NCBI GenBank assembly: GCA_964636405.1
Contig: CAZWSI010000012.1
Coordinates: forward strand, 3,094-67,093
Source of the DNA: CAZKGE01 sp964636405
Lineage (GTDB): Bacteria; Bacillota; Clostridia; Christensenellales; CAG-138
DNA: 64,000 nt
Direction of reading: 5' to 3'
Below, one piece after another: positions 17,287-25,760 of the stretch. The notes under the pieces are model-generated. The model did not search any database, had not been told where the DNA came from, and worked only from the letters and a program-made list of their open reading frames with translations. The first letter of the stretch is position 1. The number at the start of each line of letters is the position of its first letter. Position numbers and translations under genes: made by a program.

Positions 17287-18693
17287 TTAAAAGCCGAAGT
17301 ATTTTTCTCTCGAGCGGGCAACGCGGCCGTAGAGCGTCCCCAACACAGCCCTGGCCTCCGACCGCTCCTCGTCCGTGCCCGTTGCGTACTGCTTCATCAT
17401 ACGGCCCTCCTCAAAGCAAAGCTCGTCATGAAGCGGAAAATAGTGTTGCAGCAGGAACGACGCGTACCGCGCAAGCCGCGCTTGGCCCACAATGCGCGGT
17501 TCCCTGCTGATGCGATCCACCGCCACGCTGTAGGAGGCTTTAATGGAGTCGATCAGCGCCCGGCGCTCGTTCCGTTCCGAAAACACGATCGTCGTGGCCA
17601 CCCGCGACTTGGGATTGGTCGGGTAGGAGCTGTGGCTGTCCGTCGCGCCACCCACCGGGTAGCGGAAGCCCTTTTCACGATCCTCATAATAGCGCAGCGT
17701 CTGGAACCCGTTCTGCTCATAATACAGCTCGCCGCCCAGCACCTCAAAGGCGTCGAACAGCTTTTGCTCGACCAGATAATCCATAAACCGCGACGGCACG
17801 TGGAATACGTTCCGAATCCAGTTCGGATGGGCAAAAATCCCCAGCCCGTTCGCCTTGCGAATCTGCTCGAATATCCATTTGCAGTTGACGGCCGGGAAGC
17901 AATCGATCCCCTCGGGAAGCCGCGCCTCCGCGCAAAGCCGCGCCATGAGCGCGTCGTATTCCGCCTGTGTCATCGGCTCGGGGCCGCCGCCGCTGAGCGA
18001 ATGGAATGCGCGGTCGCTCCCGACCTCCCGCGTTTCAACGCCCTCGATCATCGCGTTGACGCCGTATTCGCCCCCAAAGCTGATGATATGCACCGTGTTG
18101 AAGGCGCCGTTTGCGCACGGAAGCTGAATCTCCTCGCCGGGGCAGGCACAGAGCTCCGTGGGAATGCTTTCGCAAAACCGCATCGCTTCCAGCGACGGAT
18201 AATACCGATGATGATCCGTAATTGCGAGAAAATCGTAACCATAGCGACGATAGTTGGAGGCAACCACCGCGGGCGTTTGATTGCCGTCGGAATAGCAGGT
18301 GTGCAGATGCGTATCGCCCTGGAACGGATACCGCCCAACGAGGTCGCCCTCGACGCAATACACGGGAAGCTGCTCGATGAACGCGCCGTCCTCCGCATCG
18401 AAAAGACGCAGAAAATATGCCTGCTCGCTGGGAAAGGTATGGGTAAAGGTCAGATTTGCCTGCGCGTCCGTTTTTACCGTTCGCTCGGAAAAATCGGCGG
18501 TCAGGGGGAAATCCTCGGGCGCGCCTCCGTCCAGCGCGCAGACGGCCAGACGATACGATTTGTCCGGCAGCAGCCGCGGCCGCATGCCAAGCTGGCGCAG
18601 CCAAACCCGCGTTTCCCTGCCTGCGGCAAACACCTTGGGGTACAAGTCGTAGTCCCACTGCTGGTTTTCGTCGGATGGATACTTATAGCCCAT
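17287..18693 (-). CDS. PHP-domain metallohydrolase, CehA/McbA-like
   Basis: The 468-residue protein has an N-terminal beta-rich region (about residues 1-130) and a PHP domain with GDTHLHTCYSDGNQTP, AITDHHRYY, and later metal-ligand stretches such as GIFAHPNWI and GATDSHSSY. CehA-type proteins hydrolyse phosphoesters or carbamates; no signal peptide is seen here, so it is probably cytoplasmic. The ATG at 18693 has only a weak ribosome site (AGGAAATGGGG). The HAD gene lies 19 bases upstream on the same strand, so the two are likely one transcript. The substrate is unknown. Confidence 0.82.
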   Translation of the reverse strand: MGYKYPSDENQQWDYDLYPKVFAAGRETRVWLRQLGMRPRLLPDKSYRLAVCALDGGAPEDFPLTADFSERTVKTDAQANLTFTHTFPSEQAYFLRLFDAEDGAFIEQLPVYCVEGDLVGRYPFQGDTHLHTCYSDGNQTPAVVASNYRRYGYDFLAITDHHRYYPSLEAMRFCESIPTELCACPGEEIQLPCANGAFNTVHIISFGGEYGVNAMIEGVETREVGSDRAFHSLSGGGPEPMTQAEYDALMARLCAEARLPEGIDCFPAVNCKWIFEQIRKANGLGIFAHPNWIRNVFHVPSRFMDYLVEQKLFDAFEVLGGELYYEQNGFQTLRYYEDREKGFRYPVGGATDSHSSYPTNPKSRVATTIVFSERNERRALIDSIKASYSVAVDRISREPRIVGQARLARYASFLLQHYFPLHDELCFEEGRMMKQYATGTDEERSEARAVLGTLYGRVARSREKYFGF

Positions 18694-18712
18694 GTCGTTT
18701 TCGCCCCATTTC

Positions 18713-19297
18713 CTACTTTTTCTCGTGCGTTTGATAATACGCGTTCCACTCGGTCAATTCGCCGTCGCCCAGCACAATATACGCTTTTTTCGCCACATCC
18801 GCAAGGAAATGATCGGAATACGCGTCGCTGTAGAAAGTATCGATATCCCCCGTGTCGTACTGTCTGCGGAAGGCGACAAGCTTTTCCTCACCGATGGCAA
18901 ACTTGCCGGTGATGCGCCCTGTTTTGGGGTCCATCTCGGTCGCCACCAGATTCTTCAGTCCAAGCCGCTCCATGATCGGCTCCATCAAAAACCGGGGCGT
19001 GCCCGTCGCGATTACATCGGACGGCTCCTTGACCTTGAGATACCAGTCCATCATATACCGCTCGGTTTCGTCCCAATATTCCCGCATGAGCGCATGCATA
19101 TCGGGAATTTTTGCAAGAAGGCGGTATTCCGACTGACGGGAGCGGGTCTTGTTAATTATTTTGTGTTTGAAAAGAAATTCGTTGATCGCGTAATTGACGC
19201 GATACCAGAAAAATCCCTTTTTGTGAAACATATAATCGAAAAACCTATCCTCACTGTCCCCAACAAAGATGGTTTTGTCGAAGTCGTAAACGTTCAT
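18713..19297 (-). CDS. HAD-superfamily phosphatase (HAD-IB/SerB-like)
   Basis: The 194-residue protein starts with the HAD nucleophile motif VYDFDKTIF (DxDxT). A helical cap covers roughly residues 20-90, ATGTPRFL provides motif II, and YSDAYSDHF supplies the acidic motif IV. HAD-IB enzymes dephosphorylate small phosphate esters. The ATG at 19297 follows GAGGAG closely; a TTG five codons earlier would place the start over that site. A 28-base perfect palindrome lies 19 bases upstream of the start codon. Confidence 0.85.
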   Translation of the reverse strand: MNVYDFDKTIFVGDSEDRFFDYMFHKKGFFWYRVNYAINEFLFKHKIINKTRSRQSEYRLLAKIPDMHALMREYWDETERYMMDWYLKVKEPSDVIATGTPRFLMEPIMERLGLKNLVATEMDPKTGRITGKFAIGEEKLVAFRRQYDTGDIDTFYSDAYSDHFLADVAKKAYIVLGDGELTEWNAYYQTHEKK

Positions 19298-19315
19298 AGT
19301 TCTCCTCACCAACCA

Positions 19316-19343
19316 TTCAACGTTTCAAGCCTGAAACGTTGAA
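19316..19343. repeat. perfect 12-bp inverted repeat with 4-base spacer
   Basis: TTCAACGTTTCA (19316-19327) and TGAAACGTTGAA (19332-19343) surround AGCC. Each arm is itself nearly symmetrical about AACGTT, like LacI-family operator half-sites. There is no T run on either side. It lies just upstream of the HAD gene and about 130 bases before the broken end of the microcompartment locus. Confidence 0.6.
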
Positions 19344-19473
19344 CGTATATCATTGCTCCTTCGGCGCGCTTCGCAAGCCCGGCGGGCTCCGTTATAAGAC
19401 GCGTGAAGAAAGGGGCTCCGGGCGGTATCAGCCGTTCAACCGCCATTCGCTTTTGTCCCGATATTCCACCAGC

Positions 19474-20651
19474 ATGAGTTTGCCGAGCAACCCGACCTCG
19501 ACGGTGCTGTACAAAAGCATTATTTCACTGATAGCGGGCAACGGCATCGTCATCAGCCCGCACCCGGGTGCGAAAAAGTGCATTTGGGCGGCGTTCGAGC
19601 TTGCCCGCGATGCGGCGGAGGCGGCGGGCGCGCCCAAGGGGCTGCTCGGCTGCATCAGCGAACCAACGATCGAGGCCTCGCAGGCGCTGATGAAGCACCG
19701 CGATATCGGCGTCATTCTCGCGACCGGGGGCGAGGCCATGGTGCGCGCAGCGTATTCCTCCGGGAACCCGGCCATCGGCGTGGGCCCCGGCAACGGCCCG
19801 GCATACATCGAGAAAACGGCCGACATCCCGCTGGCGGTCAAGCATATTATGGATTCCAAAACCTTTGATAACGGAACCATCTGCGCCTCGGAGCAAAGCG
19901 TCGTGACGGAGCGCAGCATCGAAGCGCAGGTGATCAATGAAATGCAAAAGCAGGGGGGTATTTCCTCAACGAGGAGGAATCCGCACGCGTTGGCCGCTTC
20001 CTGCTGCGCCCGAACGGCACGATGAACCCCCAGATCGTGGGCAAAAGCGCGGAGAAAATTGCCGAAATGGCCGGCATTTCCATCCCGGCGGATACGCGCG
20101 TGCTCGTTTCGCGTCAGGCGGAGGTGGGCAAGCGCAATCCCTATTCGCGAGAAAAGCTGTGCCCAGTGCTCGGTTTTTATGTGGAGGACGGTTGGGAACG
20201 CGCGTGCGAGCGCTGCATTTCCATTCTGGAAAACGAAGGCGCAGGGCATACGATGACCATCCACTCGCGTTCCGACGCGGTGATTCGCGCCTTCGCGCTG
20301 CAAAAGCCCGTTGGAAGGCTGCTGGTCAATACGCCGGGCGCGCTGGGCGGCGTAGGCGCGACGACAAACCTTGCGCCCGCGATGACGCTTGGCTGTGGCG
20401 CGGCGGGAAGCTCCTCTACAAGCGACAACATTACGCCCCTCCATTTGATCAATATACGGCGCGTCGCCTACGGCATGCGTGAATTGGAGGCGTTACGCGG
20501 CGGCGAGGCGCGCGGCGCAGCCAAGCCGCCCGTCATGGCGAAGCTGACCGAAGATCCTGCCGAAGCGCCGCGAAACGGCGAATTTTCGTCCGTAACGCGC
20601 GAGCAGATCGAGGAGATCACGCGCCGCGTGCTTTCAAGCCTGCGCGGCTAA
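19474..20651 (+). pseudogene. eutE: 5'-truncated, frameshifted CoA-acylating aldehyde dehydrogenase (EutE/PduP-like)
   Basis: The sequence from about NPTSTVLYKSIISLIAGN onward matches microcompartment aldehyde dehydrogenases, which turn acetaldehyde or propanal into acyl-CoA. The catalytic Cys is present in GTICASEQSVV, and GVGPGNGPAYIEK is typical. The first ~110-130 residues of the usual ~465-residue enzyme are missing; the frame begins at or near the ATG at 19474. A second lesion is in a run of six G at 19953-19958. One more G would restore QGGYFLNEEESARVGRFLL and join the two halves. The second half runs to 20651 and ends in a helical tail. The truncation is probably genuine; the frameshift may be a sequencing error. 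Confidence 0.85.
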
Positions 20652-20723
20652 GGCAAAAATGGAAGCAACGGGATTTTCCCGAAGCGATAAACAAAAGCAA
20701 AATACAAACAGGAGGAACTGAAT

Positions 20724-21020
20724 ATGGCAACGTTACTGGCACTGGGTATGGTGGAAACAAAGGGACTCGTGGGCTCGATCGAGGCGGCGGACGCAATGGT
20801 CAAGGCGGCCAACGTCAACCTCATCGGCAAGGTGCATGTCGGCGGCGGCCTCGTCACGGTGATGGTGCGCGGGGACGTAGGCGCGGTCAAGGCGGCGACG
20901 GACGCGGGCGCGGCGGCGGCCTCCAAGGTGGGCGAGCTGGTTTCCGTGCACGTCATCCCCCGTCCCCACAGCGAGGTGGAGTTCATTCTGCCGAAGCTCG
21001 ACAACTGCGACGTGCAGTAA
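20724..21020 (+). CDS. eutM: microcompartment hexameric shell protein, EutM/PduA-like
   Basis: The 98-residue protein is a single BMC domain (Pfam 00936 type) that forms hexameric tiles of the shell. ALGMVETKGLVGSIEAADAM at the start and LVSVHVIPRPHSEVEF at the end are almost the EutM consensus. The pore-loop region reads KVHVGGGL, where EutM usually has KQIGGGL. GGAGG lies about 9 bases before the ATG. It follows the broken aldehyde dehydrogenase in the same orientation, the order found in Firmicutes ethanolamine loci. Confidence 0.96.
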   Translation: MATLLALGMVETKGLVGSIEAADAMVKAANVNLIGKVHVGGGLVTVMVRGDVGAVKAATDAGAAAASKVGELVSVHVIPRPHSEVEFILPKLDNCDVQ

Positions 21021-21026
21021 GCGCGC

Positions 21027-21695
21027 ATGAACATTGTCACGGAGGCGACGCTGCGAAGCGCCTGCCCTCTGGGCGGGTGCGAGTACCCTGTGGCGGTCGG
21101 CGCGTTTATAACCGAATCGGCGCGCGCGTTTGCCAGGGAGCGCGGCATACGGCTCACGGAAAGCGGCTATGCCGCCATGACGTGGACAAAGCCGCCCGAC
21201 GGCGGCAGCGCTGCAAAAAAGCCCGAAGCGATGACGCATCTCCGCGCGGGCGAGCTGGTGGCAAAGACCGATCCGCGCATCCGCTTCCGGGGTCGCATGG
21301 ACAGCTTTCAGGCGGAATTGCTCTGCCTCGCGGCGACGGCGCATCGGGCAAGGGACAGGGCGCTCGTCGATTCCCTTGCGGAGCTGCTTTCTCTCTGCCG
21401 GAATATACTCGCCGCCGAGGTAAAGCAAACGCCGCTTCCGCCCTGGACGCTGTTTGGCATGGACGAGGACGCGCTGCATAAGGCATCGCATACGCCGCCG
21501 CACCCTGTTCCGGATTACAGGATGGGCGAAACGGCTATGGCGCTCAACCGCCTGCGCACGCTGGCGCGCGAGCTCGAGCTTGAATGGCTCGCCGCCTATG
21601 AGGCCGAGGCGCGCCCGGATATCGTGCGCGCGCTCAACCGCTTAAGCAGCGCGATTTATCTGCTTTTTCGCAAAGAGGTGAAGCAACATGGATGA
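21027..21695 (+). CDS. eutT: cobalamin adenosyltransferase, EutT-like
   Basis: The 222-residue protein resembles EutT, which makes adenosylcobalamin for the microcompartment lyase. MTHLRAGELVAKTDPRIRFR followed by GRMDSFQAELL is the recognisable EutT/cob_adeno stretch, and the C-terminal half is a helical bundle. I do not see the CCx2C metal motif of the Salmonella enzyme, but many Firmicutes homologues also lack it. The start at 21027 is 6 bases after the shell gene and has no strong ribosome site, so coupling is likely. Its presence implies a B12-dependent lyase elsewhere, or one that has been lost. Confidence 0.85.
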   Translation: MNIVTEATLRSACPLGGCEYPVAVGAFITESARAFARERGIRLTESGYAAMTWTKPPDGGSAAKKPEAMTHLRAGELVAKTDPRIRFRGRMDSFQAELLCLAATAHRARDRALVDSLAELLSLCRNILAAEVKQTPLPPWTLFGMDEDALHKASHTPPHPVPDYRMGETAMALNRLRTLARELELEWLAAYEAEARPDIVRALNRLSSAIYLLFRKEVKQHG

Positions 21696-22617
21696 ACAGG
21701 ACATTCGCGCGGTCATTCGGGAGGTGCTCTCAGGCGTAATGGCCGAAGGCAAGCCTGCCGCCGCGCCATCGGAACCCGCGCATAAGGACGCCGGCATCCC
21801 TGCCGAGGGGCGGGCCGCCGGAAACGCCTGCCAAGGCGAGATTCCGCTGGAGGTGTCCGCGCGGCACGTGCACTTAACGCGTCAGGCTGTCGAACAGCTT
21901 TTCGGCGCGGGCGCAACGCTCACAAAAAAACGCGAGCTAAGCCAGCCTGGCGAGTTTTTAAGCGAGCAGCGCGTCAAGCTTATTACCAAAAAGGGCGTGC
22001 TTGAGAACGTGGCCGTGCTGGGGCCCGAACGGGGAGCGGTGCAGGTCGAGCTGTCTCTCACCGACTGCCGCGCGCTCGGCATCGACGCCCCGGTGAACCT
22101 CTCGGGCGACTTGACAAACGCCGGGGACGTGATGCTCGCCGGGGACTGCGGCTGCTTCTCCGCGCCGGGGAGCGTGATTGCCGCGCGCGCGCACGTGCAC
22201 ATGACCCCAAGCGACGCGCGCGCCTTTGGCGTACGCGACGGCGAGCATGTGCGCGTGGAGCTAAGCGGCGCCCGCCCCACAATGCTTTGCGACGTGCGCG
22301 TGCGCGTAAAGGAAAGCTACGCGCTGGCCTGCCACATCGATTTCGACGAGGCAAACGCGGCGGCGGCGGCCTGCGGCACGCCCGCGCGCATCGTGGGCAA
22401 AAGCGATTGCGCGCCCCTCTCCCCCGCCCGCCCGGCGCAGGGAGCGGCGCCCGAGCGGCACGCCGCCGCGTTTGCCGAAAGGCTCGTGACGGAGGCGATG
22501 GCGCGCGCCGTCCGCGCGCAGGGCGGCGAGGTGCGGATTCAGAGGGGAACGATCGTTACGCCCGCCGCAAGGGACGTTTTTTCCAACGCGCATATGCGCG
22601 TGACCTATGTGGAATGA
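21688..22617 (+). CDS. pduL: phosphate acyltransferase PduL/EutD2-like with N-terminal targeting helix
   Basis: The 309-residue enzyme moves acyl groups between CoA and phosphate inside the shell. Residues 1-20 (DIRAVIREVLSGVM) form an amphipathic helix like known encapsulation peptides, followed by a flexible linker to about residue 48. The PduL core has two zinc-binding segments, SARHVHLTRQ and ARAHVHMTPSDA. The core ends near residue 250. An extra C-terminal segment carries RGTIVTPAARDVF, a motif often fused to microcompartment proteins. The start overlaps the eutT stop by 8 bases. Confidence 0.93.
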   Translation: MDEQDIRAVIREVLSGVMAEGKPAAAPSEPAHKDAGIPAEGRAAGNACQGEIPLEVSARHVHLTRQAVEQLFGAGATLTKKRELSQPGEFLSEQRVKLITKKGVLENVAVLGPERGAVQVELSLTDCRALGIDAPVNLSGDLTNAGDVMLAGDCGCFSAPGSVIAARAHVHMTPSDARAFGVRDGEHVRVELSGARPTMLCDVRVRVKESYALACHIDFDEANAAAAACGTPARIVGKSDCAPLSPARPAQGAAPERHAAAFAERLVTEAMARAVRAQGGEVRIQRGTIVTPAARDVFSNAHMRVTYVE

Positions 22618-22645
22618 GCAAACCGGCAACGTATAAGGAGACGCT

Positions 22646-22945
22646 ATGGAGATTGCGACGGTAGTGGGCCATGTTTGGGCCACAAAGAAGGAAGACAGCC
22701 TGACGGGCTTTAAGCTCATGGTCGTGCAGCCCATCGGGAACGGCGGCGCGTATGTGGCGGCTGACGTGGTGAGCGCGGGAATCGGCGAACGCGTGCTGGT
22801 CGTGAGCGGCAGCACCGCGCGGCGCGCGCTCGGCTCGGACAATTGCTCCATCGATTGCGCGATTGTCGGCATTATTGATTCGCTCGAGGTGGATCGCGAG
22901 GCGGCCAAGCGCGCGGGCGGCGACGAAGAAAGCGCGGCAAAATGA
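22646..22945 (+). CDS. eutN: microcompartment pentameric vertex protein, EutN/CcmL family
   Basis: The 99-residue protein is the pentamer that caps the corners of the shell. MEIATVVGHVWATKKEDSLT and KLMVVQPIG near the start, and DCAIVGIIDSLEV near the end, are standard for the family. A short charged tail follows residue 86. The ribosome site is AAGGAGA before the ATG at 22646. The last codons overlap the start of pduS by 4 bases. Confidence 0.95.
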   Translation: MEIATVVGHVWATKKEDSLTGFKLMVVQPIGNGGAYVAADVVSAGIGERVLVVSGSTARRALGSDNCSIDCAIVGIIDSLEVDREAAKRAGGDEESAAK

Positions 22946-24297
22946 CGGACTGCTTGGAGCGCATCCGTTCGGCGGGGCTCGTCGGCATGGGCGGCGCGGG
23001 CTTTCCCACGCACGTCAAGCTCGCGGGCACGATTTCGCAGCTGATCATCAACGGCCTGGAGTGCGAGCCGCTGCTGGGTACGGATCGTTATGCCATGCGG
23101 CACGAGGCGGAAAAGCTTGTTTCGGCGCTGCTCGAAATCCAGGCGGCACGCTCGATTCCGCAGGCGACCTTTTGCCTGAAAAAGACATATGCCGAGGAGC
23201 GCGAAGCGCTTAGTCGCGCCATATGCGCGGCGGGGGCGAACGTTGCCCTGCGCACGGTGGAAAGCTATTATCCCGCAGGCGACGAGCAGGCGGTCGTATA
23301 CGAGGTGACGGGCAAAACCGTTCCGCCGCTGAACATCCCGCTTTCCGTGGGCTGCGCGGTGATGAACGTGAGCACGCTGCTTGCCGCCTTCGACGCGCTG
23401 CGCGGAAAGCCTTTAACCCATAGGCTTTTAACCGTCGCGGGCGAGGTGCGAGAGCCTTGCGTTGTGCTTGCGCCCGTCGGAACGCCGTTTTCGGAATGCG
23501 TCGCGGCGGCGGGCGGTTCGAAAAGAGGGGATTGCCTCATCGTTGCGGGCGGGCCCATGATGGGCAAGCGCCATGAGCAGACGGAGCTTGACGCGCTGTA
23601 CACCGGCAAAACCACAAGCGGCGTACTGCTGCTGCAAAGGGAGCGCTACAAATGCGCGTCCGAGAGCATAGAGCAGCTCCGCGTTCGCAGCCGCGCGGCC
23701 TGCATCCAGTGCCGAATCTGTACGGATCTGTGCCCGCGTCATTTGCTTGGGCATCCGCTCGAGCCGCACCGCATCATGCGAAAGCTCGCCTGCGAGCGCA
23801 TGGAGAACGTGCTGACCGACCCTGTCCTGCAATCGGCCGCGCTGTGCTCCGAATGCGGCGTGTGCGAGGTGTACGCCTGTCCCATGGGCTTACAGCCGCG
23901 CAGCGTAAACGCGTTGATCAAAAAGGAGCTTGCCAAGGCGGGCATTCGCTATCCAAAGGCCGAAGAAAGCACGCCCCCAAGCCCCATGCGGCAAAGCCGC
24001 CTTGCGCCGACAAAACGAATCGCCTCCCGCGTAGGCGTGCTGCCGTATTACGGCGCGCCGCCGGATCGATACGTAGAAATCACCCCGGGCCGCGTCTGCC
24101 TCTCGCTGCGGCAGGGAGCCGGGGCACCGTCGGAGCCGATTGTGACCGTAGGCGAGCGCGTTTGCGAGGGTCAGCTCATTGCCACTTGCCCCGAGGGCAA
24201 GCTGGGCGCGGCTTTGCATGCGTCGATTCCCGGCGTGGTGCGGAGCGTTGGAGAGGGCATTGTAATCGAACGGGAGAAACGGGAGGACGGCAAATGA
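22942..24297 (+). CDS. pduS: PduS-like cobalamin reductase (RnfC-type flavoprotein with two 4Fe-4S clusters)
   Basis: The 451-residue protein matches PduS, which reduces cob(III)alamin and may pass electrons through the shell. GLVGMGGAGFPTHVKL near residue 12 belongs to the RnfC/NuoF-like FMN and NADH domain. Two ferredoxin motifs follow, CIQCRICTDLCPRHLLGH and CSECGVCEVYACPMGLQP. A C-terminal barrel-sandwich region ends the protein. It overlaps eutN and pduT by 4 bases on each side, so all three are coupled. Confidence 0.94.
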   Translation: MTDCLERIRSAGLVGMGGAGFPTHVKLAGTISQLIINGLECEPLLGTDRYAMRHEAEKLVSALLEIQAARSIPQATFCLKKTYAEEREALSRAICAAGANVALRTVESYYPAGDEQAVVYEVTGKTVPPLNIPLSVGCAVMNVSTLLAAFDALRGKPLTHRLLTVAGEVREPCVVLAPVGTPFSECVAAAGGSKRGDCLIVAGGPMMGKRHEQTELDALYTGKTTSGVLLLQRERYKCASESIEQLRVRSRAACIQCRICTDLCPRHLLGHPLEPHRIMRKLACERMENVLTDPVLQSAALCSECGVCEVYACPMGLQPRSVNALIKKELAKAGIRYPKAEESTPPSPMRQSRLAPTKRIASRVGVLPYYGAPPDRYVEITPGRVCLSLRQGAGAPSEPIVTVGERVCEGQLIATCPEGKLGAALHASIPGVVRSVGEGIVIEREKREDGK

Positions 24298-24842
24298 CGT
24301 CGGCAATCGGTTTTCTGGAAACGAACAGCATTGCGCGCGGCATCCAGGCGGCGGACGCGATCTTGAAAGCGGCGGATACGGCGCTCATCTCCGCGCGGCC
24401 AAGCTGCCCGGGAAAGTATCAGGTGCTGTTTTCCGGCGAGGTGGCGGCGGTATCGGCGTCGCTTGACGCGGGCGAACGCAGCGCCGAGGGCTATGTCGTG
24501 GACAGCGTAGTCATTCCGCGCGTGCACCCGCAGGTGATCGAGGCAATCGGCATGGCGTGCGCCCCGGCGGAGATGCAGTCCCTCGGCGTGATGGAGTTTT
24601 TCTCCGTTACGGCGACGGTCTATGCGGCCGACGCGGCGGTAAAGGCGGCTGACGTGCAGTTGCTCGACGTGCGGCTCGGCACGGGAATCGGCGGCAAATC
24701 CTTCGTCGTATTAACGGGTGAGGTTTCCGCGGTAAACGAGGCCGTCGAATGCGGCGTCCGCTTGGCCGGCCAAAGCGGCATGGCGTACGAAAAATGCGTC
24801 ATTCCAAACCCCCGGCCCGAGATTTTTGAAAGCATTTATTAA
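24294..24842 (+). CDS. pduT: PduT-like tandem-BMC shell protein with Fe-S pore cysteine
   Basis: The 182-residue protein has two BMC domains, about residues 1-88 and 95-182, and forms pseudohexameric trimers. Cys38 in PSCPGKYQVLFSG aligns with the PduT cysteine that binds a 4Fe-4S cluster at the threefold pore. The second domain carries GTGIGGKSFVVLTGEV. PduS and PduT are thought to form an electron-transfer pair across the shell. The ATG at 24294 overlaps the pduS stop by 4 bases. Confidence 0.94.
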   Translation: MTSAIGFLETNSIARGIQAADAILKAADTALISARPSCPGKYQVLFSGEVAAVSASLDAGERSAEGYVVDSVVIPRVHPQVIEAIGMACAPAEMQSLGVMEFFSVTATVYAADAAVKAADVQLLDVRLGTGIGGKSFVVLTGEVSAVNEAVECGVRLAGQSGMAYEKCVIPNPRPEIFESIY

Positions 24843-24886
24843 GCCCGCCGCGGCGAACACGGCTGACGCTAGAAAGGATTTTCCCC

Positions 24887-25234
24887 ATGGAGGAATCCAA
24901 GCAAAGAATCATACAGGAGTATGTTCCGGGCAAGCAGGTCACGCTTGCGCATGTAATCGCAAACCCGGACGAGAGCCTCTACCGCAAGATCGGCGCGCGC
25001 GAAAACACGCGCGGCGCGCTGGGCATTTTGACCATTACGCCCAGCGAAGCGGCGATTATCGCGGCGGATCTCGCGATCAAAACGGCGCAGGTGGAGATTC
25101 TGTTTGTCGACCGCTTTTCCGGCTCGCTCGTGATTACCGGGGACGTGTCGAGCGTCGAAGCCGCCGTCAAGGAGATACTGCACGTGCTCGGCGGCGCGCT
25201 GGGCTTTGCGCCCGCGCCCGTCACGCGCTCATGA
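24887..25234 (+). CDS. eutS: microcompartment shell protein, EutS/PduU type
   Basis: The 115-residue protein is a circularly permuted BMC shell protein. RIIQEYVPGKQVTLAHVIAN near the N terminus forms the extra beta-barrel strand region that distinguishes EutS/PduU from ordinary BMC domains. Residues 45-110 hold the rest of the fold with TITPSEAAIIAADLAIK. A GAAAGG ribosome site stands about 9 bases before the ATG. The stop overlaps the start of the GTPase gene by 4 bases, as in eutSP gene pairs. Confidence 0.94.
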   Translation: MEESKQRIIQEYVPGKQVTLAHVIANPDESLYRKIGARENTRGALGILTITPSEAAIIAADLAIKTAQVEILFVDRFSGSLVITGDVSSVEAAVKEILHVLGGALGFAPAPVTRS

Positions 25235-25677
25235 AGCGCTTTCTGCTCATTGGAAAGACCGGGAGCGGCAAAACCTCGCTCTTGCAGCGCCTGTACGGTC
25301 TGAAAATGGTCTATCAAAAAACGCAGACGGCGGAGAGCGTTTTCGCGTCGGTCGATACGCCGGGCGAATATCTGGAGCAAAAGCGCCTCTACAGCGCGCT
25401 GATCGTAACGGCGGCCGATTGCGACGAGCTGCTGCTCGTGCAGGCGGCGGACGACCCGGATTCCAGCTTTCCGCCCGGCCTGGCCGCAAGCTTTAACCGA
25501 AGCGCAATTGGCGTTGTGACAAAGATGGATTTGGCGCAAGCGGAAACGGAGGCCGCGCGAGCTGCGGAATGCCTGCGCGAGGCCGGCGCGGCGCGCGTGT
25601 ATTTTGTCAGCGCGAAAACGGGCGAGGGCCTTGCCGCCCTGCGCGCATATGTGACGGAGACTGCGCCTGCCGTGTAA
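25231..25677 (+). CDS. eutP: microcompartment-associated GTPase, EutP/PduV family
   Basis: The 148-residue protein is a small Ras-like GTPase. The P-loop LIGKTGSGKTSLLQRLYG, the G3 motif DTPGEYLE, TKMDLA (G4) and SAKTGEG (G5) are all intact. PduV has been linked to shell positioning in the cell, and EutP has been reported as an acetate kinase in one species. It is the last gene of the microcompartment series and is coupled to eutS by a 4-base overlap. Confidence 0.93.
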   Translation: MKRFLLIGKTGSGKTSLLQRLYGLKMVYQKTQTAESVFASVDTPGEYLEQKRLYSALIVTAADCDELLLVQAADDPDSSFPPGLAASFNRSAIGVVTKMDLAQAETEAARAAECLREAGAARVYFVSAKTGEGLAALRAYVTETAPAV

Positions 25678-25703
25678 ATCTGCGACCTGCAGCGCAGCGT
25701 ACG

Positions 25704-25739
25704 CGAACAGGCTATCTGGCCTATCTTTGATTCTGTTCG
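25704..25739. terminator. possible hairpin at the end of the microcompartment genes
   Basis: CGAACAG (25704-25710) pairs with CTGTTCG (25733-25739) around a 22-base loop. TTTCCCC follows on the plus strand and the region lies between convergent genes. The long loop makes it a weak terminator. Confidence 0.35.
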
Positions 25740-25760
25740 TTTCCCCTGAAAAAAGGCTGC

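Noticed and set aside
19316..19343. dif-like or phage attachment site
   Set aside because: The length (28 bases) is suggestive, but the arms do not resemble known dif half-sites and no recombinase, integrase or phage gene is in the window.
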